DNA of 64,000 nt, from positions 558,001-622,000 of the forward strand of contig NZ_WBJR01000001.1 of assembly GCF_009296185.1 (NCBI RefSeq). The letters are read 5' to 3'. Positions 28,401 through 36,607 of this stretch are shown here, piece after piece. Every line of letters starts with the position of its first letter. The first letter of the stretch is position 1. The position numbers and the translations under genes were made by a program. The notes under the pieces are model-generated. The model saw only the letters and a list, made by a program, of their open reading frames with translations, was not told where the DNA came from and did not search any database. The stretch is from Hydrogenovibrio sp. JE_KL2 (GTDB taxonomy: Bacteria > Pseudomonadota > Gammaproteobacteria > Thiomicrospirales > Thiomicrospiraceae).

Positions 28401-28954
28401 GGAAAAACATCTATCAGTGAACCGCGTACGGCAAATTCACCCGGCTCCACCACTTGGTTGACACGCTGGTAGCCGCCAGTTTCAAGTTGCCGGTTAAAGG
28501 CTTCCACATCGATATTGTCCTGCGTTTTCAGGAAAAAAGTGTATTTATCAATAAAGTGATGGGGAACCACTTTTTGTAATAGCGTGGAAACGGGTAGAAT
28601 GAGCAAGCCTTGTTTTAGGCTAGGCAGTTGATGTAAGGTTTTCAGTCTTTGCGAAATAATATCTTGGTGCGGAGAAAATTGGTCATAAGGTAAAGTTTCC
28701 CAGTCCGGAAAGTTCAGGATGGGAAAGTTTTCTCCAGCAAAGAAGTTAACGGCCTCTTCAAGTTTGTTGGCTTCATGGGTGCTGGCGGTTAAAAAAACTG
28801 CCAGGTTGGGGGTCGCCTTGATTTTCTCACTGAGCAGCCAAGCGGTTTCCGCCAGGTTGGAAACCTGCCAGTGAGAGCGCTGACCTTTGAATGGAAGGTT
28901 GATGAGCGCTTGGATGGAATAGGCGGATGGTTTGTTTGAAGCGTTTTGAGCCAT
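25424..28954 (-). CDS. mfd: Transcription-repair coupling factor Mfd
   Basis: I start at the ATG at 28954 (MAQNASNKPSAYSI), giving 1176 residues; the frame is open further upstream, but that segment (MYFVQFSSCVL...) has no Mfd similarity. Domains in order: UvrB-homology region (~20-350), RNA polymerase interaction domain (LEVGDPIVHIDHGVGRYQGL), the RecG-like helicase with Walker A (CGDVGFGKTEVAM) and DEEH box (IIIDEEHRFG), the TRG motif, and the C-terminal TRCF domain. It removes stalled RNA polymerase and recruits UvrA. A copy of the 19-bp motif lies in the 5' part, with a second, weaker match nearby. Confidence 0.97.
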   Translation of the reverse strand: MAQNASNKPSAYSIQALINLPFKGQRSHWQVSNLAETAWLLSEKIKATPNLAVFLTASTHEANKLEEAVNFFAGENFPILNFPDWETLPYDQFSPHQDIISQRLKTLHQLPSLKQGLLILPVSTLLQKVVPHHFIDKYTFFLKTQDNIDVEAFNRQLETGGYQRVNQVVEPGEFAVRGSLIDVFPMGSKTPFRLDLFDDEIESIRSFDPENQRTLDAIDQIELLPAKEYDLSDAGIQLFRQNFRTQFGEDARHATLYKAVSDHQTLDGLEYYLPLFHETLATLFDYLPQDSLFFDNGDLSDSIQRTWNDYQERYQIAQHNPDYPVLPPALLISNETDTLAKLKQYHRVTFERIQGAKTNARLANKPLPDLSIQNNADYPLAKLNAFVDRLFNDKPKNNKHEQNVRLLYCAESTGRRETLLTLLKKEKMLSGPKPTIVDSWQDFMQRDTNCAIVVGPLEESLYVSASDATPDICLISETQIFGETVTQRRRRKQKHSDFDTSISNLIELEVGDPIVHIDHGVGRYQGLITMTIQGEDHELLCIEYADEAKLYVPVTSLHLISRYTGASAENAPLHKIGSDRWKKAKRKAAEKVHDVAAELLDIYAQREARPGFAFETDEQAYARFRAGFPFEETPDQEAAIEAVLADMASPKPMDRLVCGDVGFGKTEVAMRAAFIAAYSGKQVAILVPTTLLAQQHLENFQNRFADWPIKVEGLSRFQSPKETQRILEDAKEGKVDIIIGTHKLIQGDTQFKNLGLIIIDEEHRFGVRQKEQLKKMRTEVDVMTMTATPIPRTLNMAMNDLRDLSIIATAPEKRLAVQTFVQDWNPDVVKEACLREIRRGGQIYLLYNNVDKIDNMVEEMQALLPEASVRSAHGQMNERELEQVMQDFYHRRFNILVCTTIIETGIDIPTANTILIHRADKFGLAQLHQLRGRVGRSHHKAYAYLFTAGKSLMTKDAEKRLAAISKHDTLGAGFMLASHDLEIRGAGELLGDGQSGQIQEIGFGLYAELLDRAVRALKSGKQPELDTSLHHGTEIELGVPSLIPEDYLPDIHTRLVFYKRIAGAKDTQSLRELEVEMIDRFGLLPDQVKNLFAATSVKLLVEPMNLLKVEAHETMIRIQFGSSPNIDPLRLIQLIQRQPKNYQLKGQTELKYFDTMPETAQRIQAIELIVASIKAG
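28795..28812 (+). repeat. Dispersed 19-bp motif copy 6, inside mfd
   Basis: AAAACTGCCAGGTTGGGG, preceded by further A (W position is A). It is antisense to mfd and encodes TPNLAVF there. A partial copy (CGCCAGGTTGGAAA) lies ~55 bp further on. Confidence 0.82.
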
Positions 28955-29122
28955 TGCGTATCTGAGTTTATTTAACTTGCATCTATAACAAAGAGATTGA
29001 AAACGCAGTATTTTAGCAGATGCGGGCTGGATTGATGACCCGGATTTGCGCAAGACGCAAGATGAAAATTGAACAAAGTACAAAAACTAAGAGTATGAGA
29101 CAAATAAAGGGTTAAGGATTTC

Positions 29123-30346
29123 ATGAGATCACAATGGGCATATAGTTGGGTAATGGTTTTGTCGCACTCGAAAAAGCCAACACTGATTTTTCTAACATTG
29201 ATTTCCATTATTAATTTAATGGGGTTGGTGTGGGTGAGTATTCCCCAAATGAGTCTGGGGTTGCTGAGTCTGGTACTCATGTCATTGGTAGCCATGAAGT
29301 TGATGGATTCTGTGAAGTCTGGTGTGTTGCTACTGGGATTCAGTCTGTATGTAATCCTAATGACTTTAGGGTTGCTGGGATGGATTGGGCTAACGCCTGA
29401 CAGTGTTTCCGCTTTGGCTTGGGTGGTTGTAATGACGATGATGATGAGTCATTTGATTCACTTTATTGCGGCGTTACTTCGAGCCATGGCACGGGGCAGC
29501 TTTCAGCATGATGCCATTGCCGAAGCGCTAGGACAAACGCATCAGCCGATTTTACTGTCATCTCTAACCACCATTGTGGGGTTTGCGGTTGCGGCTTATT
29601 TTGATGCGCATTATGTCAATATGGCAGTGATTGTCGCGGTAGGGGTGCTGTTTTCTTATTTGGTGGTGCTGAGTTGGGTGCCTTGGGTACTGTTGAACTG
29701 GTTGTTGGAGTTCAGGGTGGGGCAATATGAAGATCGGCATGGTTTGTCATTTGTGGCAAAAACCTTAGAACATAACCTGATGTTGAGAAGAGGGTTAACG
29801 CTGATTGGTTTTTTATTGGCGGCTTGGGCAGTGTTTCAGCTTGTTGAGCAGTTCAATGCCATGAGAGCTGTGTTGACCATGATTGTTGCAAGTTTCTTTC
29901 TATTATTATTTGCATGGCACAATTTAAAAGTGGCTTTAGTGGCGACCTTGATTGGTTGTTTATCCGTCATCGTTATTTTGTCACCCATGCATTGGATTCA
30001 TGCTATCTCAGTATTCTCTCCTTTTGTGTTGGTGGTGCCAATGGGCATCGTGTTGGATGATGTCGTGCATTTCTTTTCGCGCTATTTGAAGGCTGAACAA
30101 TCCTTTTTTTCCAAGCATGAAGATAAAACACGTTTTGCGCTTGCCAGTGTTGGGCGCTCGATTTGGCTGACCAGCCAGTTATTGGTCATTGGGTTATTGG
30201 TATTACTCTTCAGTGATAACGAGTTGATTCGTCAGGCGAGCATGATGACGATACTCTCCATTTTATTGGTTTCATTTCTGTTGTTGTCGGTTATGCCTTC
30301 AATCACCGCTTCGGTAAAGAAAAGTGATGAAAAACTAATGTCATAA
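29123..30346 (+). CDS. RND/MMPL-like 12-helix membrane protein lacking periplasmic domains
   Basis: The 407-residue protein is nearly all membrane. I count twelve hydrophobic segments arranged 6+6, as in RND exporters. Family signatures are present: QPILLSSLTTIVGFA (RND TM5 region) and GIVLDDVVHFFSRYLKAE in the second half (compare GxxxDYxxHxxxRYxE of MMPL proteins). The two large periplasmic loops that RND proteins carry after helices 1 and 7 are reduced to short turns (SIPQMS and EQFNAM). In the first half the equivalent segment reads MMSHLIHFIAALLRA, with His where an Asp is usual. Typical RND pumps have 800-1050 residues. Function unknown; the downstream SQR gene has its own 240-bp upstream region. 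Confidence 0.7.
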   Translation: MRSQWAYSWVMVLSHSKKPTLIFLTLISIINLMGLVWVSIPQMSLGLLSLVLMSLVAMKLMDSVKSGVLLLGFSLYVILMTLGLLGWIGLTPDSVSALAWVVVMTMMMSHLIHFIAALLRAMARGSFQHDAIAEALGQTHQPILLSSLTTIVGFAVAAYFDAHYVNMAVIVAVGVLFSYLVVLSWVPWVLLNWLLEFRVGQYEDRHGLSFVAKTLEHNLMLRRGLTLIGFLLAAWAVFQLVEQFNAMRAVLTMIVASFFLLLFAWHNLKVALVATLIGCLSVIVILSPMHWIHAISVFSPFVLVVPMGIVLDDVVHFFSRYLKAEQSFFSKHEDKTRFALASVGRSIWLTSQLLVIGLLVLLFSDNELIRQASMMTILSILLVSFLLLSVMPSITASVKKSDEKLMS

Positions 30347-30451
30347 AAATATGTGATTCGTCATAAGTGAAATTATGTATAACGCCATTAAATATGACTA
30401 TTTCCTAATATAATGAAATTTGATTTCTATTTTGAATCCTTATACTCCATC

Positions 30452-30466
30452 ATAAGTCTCACTTAT
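30452..30466. promoter_or_regulatory. Perfect inverted repeat upstream of the SQR gene
   Basis: ATAAGT-CTC-ACTTAT lies in the 240-bp upstream region of the SQR gene, about 120 bp before its start. A half site (TCATAAGT) recurs at 30361. It could be an operator for a sulfide-responsive regulator, but there is no direct proof. The rest of 30347-30586 is AT-rich with no clear gene; the start has a ribosome-binding site (AAGAGGAAG). Confidence 0.4.
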
Positions 30467-30586
30467 TTAGTCAAATCCATGGATATGGCTAGGCAGGATG
30501 CTCTGGTAGCGATGTGAGACCTGAAGTGACTCACTGAAATACTCGGCAATCAAAATAAAAAATAAAGTTAAGAGGAAGTAATCGAT

Positions 30587-31897
30587 ATGGCAACTATTGT
30601 TGTGGTCGGATCAAGTACCGGTGGTCTACCGATGGCTTATGATATTCGTAAGACATTAGGAAAGGAACATACAATCAAAGTCGTAAACGCTGTTGACGAA
30701 TTCAATTTCGTGCCTTCAAACCCTTGGGTTGCAGTTGGCTGGCGTAAACCTGAAGACATTTCATTCAAATTGGAACCGCACTTGGTTCGTAAAGGGATTG
30801 AGTTTTATCATCAAACTGTTACGAAGCTGGATCCAGATGCGAACATGTTGACGCTTAGTGATGGCTCAGAAATGGGTTATGACTACTTGATCCTTTCAAC
30901 AGGTCCTAGCTTGGCATTCGATGAAGTTGAAGGATTCGGTCCTAAGTCTCACGGTGGTAACACGGTTTCTGTTTGTACAACGCCTCACTCTGTTGAAGCT
31001 TTCGACGAATGGGAAGAGTTCTGTAAAAAGCCGGGGCCAATCGTGGTTGGTGCTGTCCAAGGTGCATCTTGTTTCGGTCCTGCTTATGAGTTCGCTATGA
31101 TCATGGAAACGGAATTGCGTAAGCGCAAAATCCGTAACCAAGTGCCGATGACTTTCGTTACTGCTGAGCCATATATCGGTCACTTGGGTCTAGGTGGTGT
31201 TGGTGATTCTAAAGGTTTGTTGGAATCTGAAATGCGTAACCGTCACATCAACTGGATTTGCAACGCAAAAGTAACCAAAATCGAAGACGGTAAAATGTAC
31301 GTTGACGAGTACAACAACCGTGGTGACGTTATCGATCAACACGAGTTGCCTTTCGGTTACTCAATGATGCTACCTGCGTTTAAAGGTTCTAAGTTCTTGG
31401 TTGATTTGGTTCAACCAGAGAATATGGGTGGTCCTTTGGTTAACCCACGTGGGTTCGTTAAAGTTGACCAATTCAGCCGTAACCCAACTTACCACAACAT
31501 TTATGCGTTGGGTGTAGGGATTGCGATTCCACCAGTAGATGCTACTTGTCCAGTACCATGTGGTACGCCAAAAACAGGTTTGATGATTGAATCAATGGTA
31601 ACTGCAATTTGCCATAACATCGAAGATGAATTGTCTGGTAAAGAACCTACATCAGAACCAACTTGGAATACAGTTTGTTTGGCGGACATGGGGGATACTG
31701 GTGCAGCATTCGTAGCACTACCTCAAATTCCACCTCGTAACCTGACGTGGGCGAAAAAAGGTAAGTGGGTTCACTTGGCGAAAATCGCATTTGAAAAATA
31801 CTTCATCCGTAACATGAAGTCTGGTAACTCTGAGCCGATTTACCAAAAATACATTATGAAAATGCTAGGTATCAACCGTCTGAAAGCAGACAAGTAA
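30587..31897 (+). CDS. Sulfide:quinone oxidoreductase-family flavoprotein
   Basis: The 436-residue protein opens with an FAD-binding fold (IVVVGSSTGGLPMAYDIR), then DYLILSTGPSLAF and a late FAD-contact segment (HNIYALGVGIAIPP). Cysteines at residues 130, 162 (GASCFGPAYEF), 321 and 325 (CPVPCGTPKTG) match the three-cysteine redox centre of SQRs, with an extra Cys making C-x3-C at the third position. SQRs sit on the inner membrane, oxidise sulfide and pass electrons to quinone. No signal peptide is seen; the basic C-terminal region may attach to the membrane. The SQR type cannot be assigned with confidence, and a related flavoprotein (FCSD-like) is the alternative. Codons are strongly biased, suggesting high expression. 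Monocistronic, with its own terminator. Confidence 0.85.
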   Translation: MATIVVVGSSTGGLPMAYDIRKTLGKEHTIKVVNAVDEFNFVPSNPWVAVGWRKPEDISFKLEPHLVRKGIEFYHQTVTKLDPDANMLTLSDGSEMGYDYLILSTGPSLAFDEVEGFGPKSHGGNTVSVCTTPHSVEAFDEWEEFCKKPGPIVVGAVQGASCFGPAYEFAMIMETELRKRKIRNQVPMTFVTAEPYIGHLGLGGVGDSKGLLESEMRNRHINWICNAKVTKIEDGKMYVDEYNNRGDVIDQHELPFGYSMMLPAFKGSKFLVDLVQPENMGGPLVNPRGFVKVDQFSRNPTYHNIYALGVGIAIPPVDATCPVPCGTPKTGLMIESMVTAICHNIEDELSGKEPTSEPTWNTVCLADMGDTGAAFVALPQIPPRNLTWAKKGKWVHLAKIAFEKYFIRNMKSGNSEPIYQKYIMKMLGINRLKADK

Positions 31898-31920
31898 GTC
31901 TTTCATAATGAAAACCTTAA

Positions 31921-31947
31921 ACGCCCTCTTTATGAGGGCGTTTTTGT
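31921..31947 (+). terminator. Intrinsic terminator after the SQR gene
   Basis: ACGCCCTC (31921-31928) pairs with GAGGGCGT (31934-31941) around a 5-nt loop, followed by TTTTTGTTT. Confidence 0.92.
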
Positions 31948-32030
31948 TTGTATATGACAACCCATTCTTGAAGTCGAAAATTCAATATTTAGAAAGTCTC
32001 TTTTAATTATTTTCTCTTATAATAGCCGCC

Positions 32031-32654
32031 ATGACAGTATTGCAATCTCTTTATTACTTGGACTTATTGGGAACGGTGGTTTTTGCCATTACCGGTCTTT
32101 TGGCTGCAAGCGGAAAACAATTGGATTTGTTTGGGGCGCTTTTTGTTGCGCTGGTAACTGCAGTTGGCGGTGGAACAGTTAGAGATTTATTGTTGGGGCA
32201 GCCGGTTTTCTGGATTCAGCACAATATTTATATTTATCTTGTACTTATCACGACTTTGTTCGTCTTTTTCTATTCAAAACGCTTTCGTTTACCCATTCCA
32301 CTTTTACTCTACCTTGATGCACTTGGCCTTGCGGTGTTTACCGTGTTGGGGGCGCAAAAAAGCATTTCTTTAGGTTTTCCCACCCCAATCGTTATCATGA
32401 CAGCCGTGATGACAGGTGTACTAGGCGGCGTTATTCGTGATGTGTTGGTAGGAGAGGTTCCGCTTATTTTCCGTAAGGAAATCTATGCCACGGCTTCTTT
32501 CTTAGGTGCTATCCTGTATGTCGCTGGTCGGCAGCTGCCGATTTCAAGTGATTTACTGATTGTTATTTCAGTTGGATTTATTTTCATATACCGGGTTTGG
32601 GCCGTTCGGTATAACCACAGTTTGCCTGCATTTGATGCGGAAAGACGTAATTAA
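32031..32654 (+). CDS. TRIC-family cation channel-like membrane protein (YicG/YadS type)
   Basis: The 207-residue protein has about seven hydrophobic helices and the duplicated signature of the family: AVGGGTVRDLLLGQPVFWI in the first repeat and GVLGGVIRDVLVGEVPLIFRKEIYA in the second. Bacterial members of this former UPF0126 family form trimeric channels for monovalent cations; their physiological role is not settled. It stands alone after the SQR terminator and 18 bp before the Lol permease gene, so it may share a transcript with the lol genes. Confidence 0.88.
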   Translation: MTVLQSLYYLDLLGTVVFAITGLLAASGKQLDLFGALFVALVTAVGGGTVRDLLLGQPVFWIQHNIYIYLVLITTLFVFFYSKRFRLPIPLLLYLDALGLAVFTVLGAQKSISLGFPTPIVIMTAVMTGVLGGVIRDVLVGEVPLIFRKEIYATASFLGAILYVAGRQLPISSDLLIVISVGFIFIYRVWAVRYNHSLPAFDAERRN

Positions 32655-32672
32655 CCCGGAAGAGTAATAACT

Positions 32673-33923
32673 ATGTTTAAACAACCTTTTGAGCTACTGC
32701 TAGGGTTTCGCTACACCAGAGCCAAACGAAGAAATGGCTTTATCTCCTTTATCTCCTTATCTTCCATTATCGGTATTACGTTGGGTGTTTTTGCGTTGAT
32801 AACGGTTTTATCCGTTATGAATGGGTTTCAGCAAGAGTTGCGTGACAGAATCTTGAGTATGACGGCGCATATGACGCTTTCCGAGCAGTATGAACGCCTT
32901 GGTAATTGGCATGATTTGTATGACAAAGTTATTCATCTTGACCACATTAAGGGAGCGGCTCCGAATGTTATGGGGCAAGGTATGTTGGCGCACGGCGACA
33001 AGGTGAAAGCGGCAATCGTCAGAGGGATTGCACCAAAGTATGAACCACAGGTGGCGGATATCGACTCTAAGATGAAGTTCGGACAGCTTGCCGATTTGAA
33101 ACCAAAAGGCTATGGCATTATTTTGGGCTCTGAGTTGGCGAATGGTCTAGGCGTGTCGGTGGGTGATAAAGTGACTATGGTCGCCCCAGAAGGGACGGTT
33201 TCTCCTATGGGGGTGATTCCTCGCGTTAAGCGCTTCACGGTGGTTGGTATTTTTGAAGCGGGTATGTATGAATATGATAATGGTCTCGCACTGGTTAATA
33301 TTTCTGATGCACAGCGCGTTTTCAAGATGCATGACAAGGTTTCTGGGCTACAGTTGAAGCTGGATGACATGTTTAAAACATCGTTGGTGCGTAAAGAAAT
33401 TGGTCAGCACGTTGATAGAGTTCTCTATGTTCGGGATTGGACACAAGAACATGCGAATTTCTTCAAAGCGATTCAAATGGAAAAACGAATGGTGTTCATT
33501 TTTCTGACCCTGATTATTATGGTGGCGGCCTTTAATATTGTTTCGACAATGGTAATGGTGGTGACTGATAAGGAAAAAGACATCGCCGTTCTGAGGACCA
33601 TTGGTGCCACGCCAGCCAGTATTCAATCCATTTTCATTATTCAGGGGTTGATTATCGGAACCGTCGGTTCGATTGTCGGCGCCATTTTGGGGGTAATTAC
33701 CTCATTGAATATTGGAACGATTGTGCCTTTTATCGAAAACCTGTTTGGCTTTAAGTTCTTTCCACCGGACATCTATTACATCAGCGAGATTCCTTCGGAT
33801 TTACACTGGTCGGATGTTTGGACGGTGTCGATTCTTGCGTTTGTTATGACATTACTGGCGACTTTGTATCCGGCGAGAAGAGCGTCCAAGACACAACCTG
33901 CGGAGGCTTTGCGTTATGAGTAA
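32673..33923 (+). CDS. lolC: Lipoprotein-releasing ABC permease LolC/LolE
   Basis: The 416-residue protein has the LolC/E layout: helix 1 (~25-47) after the signature FELLLGFRYTRAKRRNGFISF, a ~220-residue periplasmic domain (MNGFQQELRDRILSMTAHM at its start), then three helices of the FtsX domain (~270-400). The complex extracts lipoproteins from the inner membrane and hands them to LolA. Only one permease gene accompanies lolD here, whereas E. coli has separate lolC and lolE; a single LolF-type homodimer is possible if no second gene exists elsewhere. It overlaps lolD by 8 nt. Confidence 0.93.
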   Translation: MFKQPFELLLGFRYTRAKRRNGFISFISLSSIIGITLGVFALITVLSVMNGFQQELRDRILSMTAHMTLSEQYERLGNWHDLYDKVIHLDHIKGAAPNVMGQGMLAHGDKVKAAIVRGIAPKYEPQVADIDSKMKFGQLADLKPKGYGIILGSELANGLGVSVGDKVTMVAPEGTVSPMGVIPRVKRFTVVGIFEAGMYEYDNGLALVNISDAQRVFKMHDKVSGLQLKLDDMFKTSLVRKEIGQHVDRVLYVRDWTQEHANFFKAIQMEKRMVFIFLTLIIMVAAFNIVSTMVMVVTDKEKDIAVLRTIGATPASIQSIFIIQGLIIGTVGSIVGAILGVITSLNIGTIVPFIENLFGFKFFPPDIYYISEIPSDLHWSDVWTVSILAFVMTLLATLYPARRASKTQPAEALRYE

Positions 33924-34608
33924 TTTAATTTTAGAAGCGCAAGGTCTTCATAAAACCTATAAGGACGGTAAGCTTGAAACAGCCGTCATCAACGGCATTG
34001 ATTTTCAGGTAGGAACAAATGAAACCGTGGCAATCATAGGTAGTTCGGGTTCAGGAAAAAGTACGCTATTACACTTGTTAGGTGGTTTGGATACTCCTAC
34101 ACAGGGTCGGGTGAGTTTGATGGGGCAGGACTTTTCCAGTTTGTCGACCGTTAAGCGCGGCACCTTAAGAAACCGTCACATGGGGTTTATCTATCAATTC
34201 CATTTTCTTTTACCTGAGTTGACAGCTATTGAGAATGTCATGTTGCCGCTAAGGGTTCGCAGAGAATCAGCCAAGCATGCAGAAAAAGAGGCGACCGAAT
34301 TATTGAGTAGGGCGGGGCTGTCGCACAGATTGCACCACAAGCCGTCAGAGCTGTCGGGTGGTGAGCGCCAAAGGGTGGCAATTGCGCGTGCGCTAATTAC
34401 CAAACCGGCGTGTGTTTTAGCGGATGAACCAACCGGGAATCTTGATGAAGGCTCTGCTAATCAAGTCTTTGATTTGATGTTGGATTTGAACCGGGAAATG
34501 CAAACATCCATTATTATGGTGACGCACGACCTGAAGCTGGCCTCCAGAATGGATAGACAAATGCATATTTTGGATGGCATCTTTGTCGATACCCCGTTTA
34601 CCTACTGA
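33916..34608 (+). CDS. lolD: Lipoprotein-releasing ABC ATPase LolD
   Basis: The 230-residue ATPase has Walker A GSSGSGKST, the LolD/MacB-type segment IYQFHFLLPELTAIENVMLPL, the ABC signature LSGGERQR and Walker B CVLADEPTGNLD with the switch His (MVTHD). Length is standard. It powers release of lipoproteins by the Lol permease encoded just upstream, with which it overlaps. The FHFLLPE motif distinguishes LolD from generic ABC ATPases. Confidence 0.95.
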   Translation: MSNLILEAQGLHKTYKDGKLETAVINGIDFQVGTNETVAIIGSSGSGKSTLLHLLGGLDTPTQGRVSLMGQDFSSLSTVKRGTLRNRHMGFIYQFHFLLPELTAIENVMLPLRVRRESAKHAEKEATELLSRAGLSHRLHHKPSELSGGERQRVAIARALITKPACVLADEPTGNLDEGSANQVFDLMLDLNREMQTSIIMVTHDLKLASRMDRQMHILDGIFVDTPFTY

Positions 34609-34617
34609 TTTTTCTTT

Positions 34618-36567
34618 ATGTTAAGTATCCAATCTATCGACCTGATGGTCGGTAAGCAGCAATTGCTACAAGGCGCATCTTTAACGATCCATCCCGGGCA
34701 GAAAATTGGGCTTATCGGGCAAAACGGTGCCGGTAAATCAACGCTGCTAAAAGCTATTTTGGGTGAACTGTCTTTGGATGCAGGGACAATTCAGCTTCCT
34801 GCAAACTGGATAATTGGCTGCGTTCAGCAAGAGTTAACCGTCACCGAGGTCAATGCGCTACAGTTTGTTATTGATGGCGACGAACTCTATGCAGATGTTC
34901 AACGAGACATTTGCGTTGCTGAAGAAAAAGGCAATCAAGATAATTTGGTTCATGCTTATGATCGTCTGGATCGTATTTCCGGCTATCTTGTTCCGCAAAA
35001 GGCGAAACAACTGTTGTTTGGATTGGGGTTTGAAGAGGAGGCCTTTTCAAAACCTCTATCAGTGTTTTCAGGGGGTTGGCAAGTTAGGCTGAAATTGGCG
35101 AGAGCCTTAATGCAACGTTCAGACCTTTTGTTGTTGGATGAACCTACCAACCACTTGGATATTGAAGCGGTTTCCTGGTTGGTGCAGTGGCTCAAAAGCT
35201 ATGAAGGCGCAGTGATTGTTATTTCCCATGATCGCTTCTTCTTGGATGAAGTGGTTTCGGGGATAGCACAAATCGAGCAGCAAAAAATTCACTTCTTTTC
35301 AGGAAATTTTGAATCTTTTGAGCGGCAAAAGAATGCGCAGTTGATGCAACAGCAGTCTTTGCATGAAGCGCAAAAAGTCCAAATGCAGCATTTGAAAACA
35401 TTCATTTCACGCTTTAAAGCAAAAGCTTCTAAAGCAAAGCAGGCGCAAAGCCGGGTTAAGGCGCTAGAGCGTATGGAGGAGGTTGCCGCAGTTCAGGCGG
35501 TCAATCCATTCAAGTTCAGCTTCATTCAGCCAGACTATTTACCTGACCCGATGTTGAAAGTGGAAGAAATGAGCTTTGGTTATGACAAAGAAATTATTCA
35601 CAATGCGAGTTTGGTGCTTCGAGCGGGTGACAGAATTGGGTTGGTTGGTGTTAATGGGTCTGGGAAGTCAACACTTCTAAAGTTGTTGATTCGTGAACTA
35701 CAGCCACAAGCGGGTAAAGTCATACACGCAAAGGGTTTGAAAATCGGGTATTTTGCACAGCATCAATTAGAAGCCCTGACACTAGACTGGTCTCCGTTGC
35801 AGCACTTGATTCAGCTAGATAAGCAAAATATAGAAGATGGATCGCTCATTTCTGACCAGGATGCTAGGAGTTTTCTTGGGCGATTCGGTTTTACGAATGA
35901 AAAAGCACTAGAAGCGACAAAGCACTTCTCCGGTGGAGAAAAAGCACGGCTTTCATTGGCTTTGATGGTATACCAAAAGCCAAATCTGATTATTTTGGAT
36001 GAGCCGACTAACCATTTAGATATGGAAACGCGTGACGCTTTGGATATGGCTTTGCAGGAGTTCAATGGGGCATTGATTTTAGTCACGCATGATCGTCATT
36101 TGCTTTCCAGTATAGTTGACCAGTATTGGTGGGTGCACGCAGGGCAGGTGGAAGCCTACTTCGGTTCATTGGATGAATACCTCAACCAGCGTTTGCAGTG
36201 GATAAAAAGTCAAAAGCTTGATGAGCGTGAGCAACAACAGGATAAGGTGCAACAAGCACCGAACAAAAAAGAGAAGCGTCAGGCGGGCGCACAATTACGA
36301 AAGCAAATTCAGCAAGCGACCAGTAAACAGACGTCCCGATTGAAACAAGTTGAGAAGACACTGGAGAAAGCGCAATTTGAATTGTCTGAACTACATCAGG
36401 CGCTGGAGGATAGTGAACTCTATCAAAGTGAGAATGCTGAACAGTTGACTCAAACGTTAAAAAGAGAGGCTGAGCTCAAAGAAAGTTTGGCAGCTTTGGA
36501 AGAAGAGTGGTTGATGCTCGAAGAAGAGGTAATGGAGATAACAGAACGGTTATCTTCGAGAGAATAA
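34618..36567 (+). CDS. yheS: ABC-F family ATPase YheS
   Basis: The 649-residue protein has two ABC domains without membrane segments: GQNGAGKST, LSVFSGGWQVRLKLARAL and LLLLDEPTNHLD in the first, GVNGSGKST, FSGGEKARLSLAL and LIILDEPTNHLD in the second. The linker carries the P-site tRNA interaction signature RFKAKASKAKQAQSRVKALERM, and the C-terminus is a coiled coil (~535-645). The sequence resembles E. coli YheS more than Uup or EttA. ABC-F proteins act on ribosomes to relieve stalls. It begins 9 nt after lolD, so transcription may be shared, and it ends at a strong terminator. Confidence 0.93.
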   Translation: MLSIQSIDLMVGKQQLLQGASLTIHPGQKIGLIGQNGAGKSTLLKAILGELSLDAGTIQLPANWIIGCVQQELTVTEVNALQFVIDGDELYADVQRDICVAEEKGNQDNLVHAYDRLDRISGYLVPQKAKQLLFGLGFEEEAFSKPLSVFSGGWQVRLKLARALMQRSDLLLLDEPTNHLDIEAVSWLVQWLKSYEGAVIVISHDRFFLDEVVSGIAQIEQQKIHFFSGNFESFERQKNAQLMQQQSLHEAQKVQMQHLKTFISRFKAKASKAKQAQSRVKALERMEEVAAVQAVNPFKFSFIQPDYLPDPMLKVEEMSFGYDKEIIHNASLVLRAGDRIGLVGVNGSGKSTLLKLLIRELQPQAGKVIHAKGLKIGYFAQHQLEALTLDWSPLQHLIQLDKQNIEDGSLISDQDARSFLGRFGFTNEKALEATKHFSGGEKARLSLALMVYQKPNLIILDEPTNHLDMETRDALDMALQEFNGALILVTHDRHLLSSIVDQYWWVHAGQVEAYFGSLDEYLNQRLQWIKSQKLDEREQQQDKVQQAPNKKEKRQAGAQLRKQIQQATSKQTSRLKQVEKTLEKAQFELSELHQALEDSELYQSENAEQLTQTLKREAELKESLAALEEEWLMLEEEVMEITERLSSRE

Positions 36568-36571
36568 AAAA

Positions 36572-36597
36572 AGCCCGGACTAGCCGGGCTTTTTTGT
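36572..36597. terminator. Bidirectional intrinsic terminator, yheS / DUF2892 gene
   Basis: AGCCCGG (36572-36578) pairs with CCGGGCT (36584-36590), with an A-run before and TTTTTT after. It lies between convergent genes and can serve both. Confidence 0.92.
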
Positions 36598-36607
36598 AGG
36601 AGAGAGA

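Noticed and set aside
28848-28861. CGCCAGGTTGGAAA in mfd as a full motif copy
   Set aside because: Core only, without the AAAAWCT start or the final G-run.
28955-29083. N-terminal extension of Mfd
   Set aside because: The added residues do not look like Mfd, and a start at 28954 gives the usual length.
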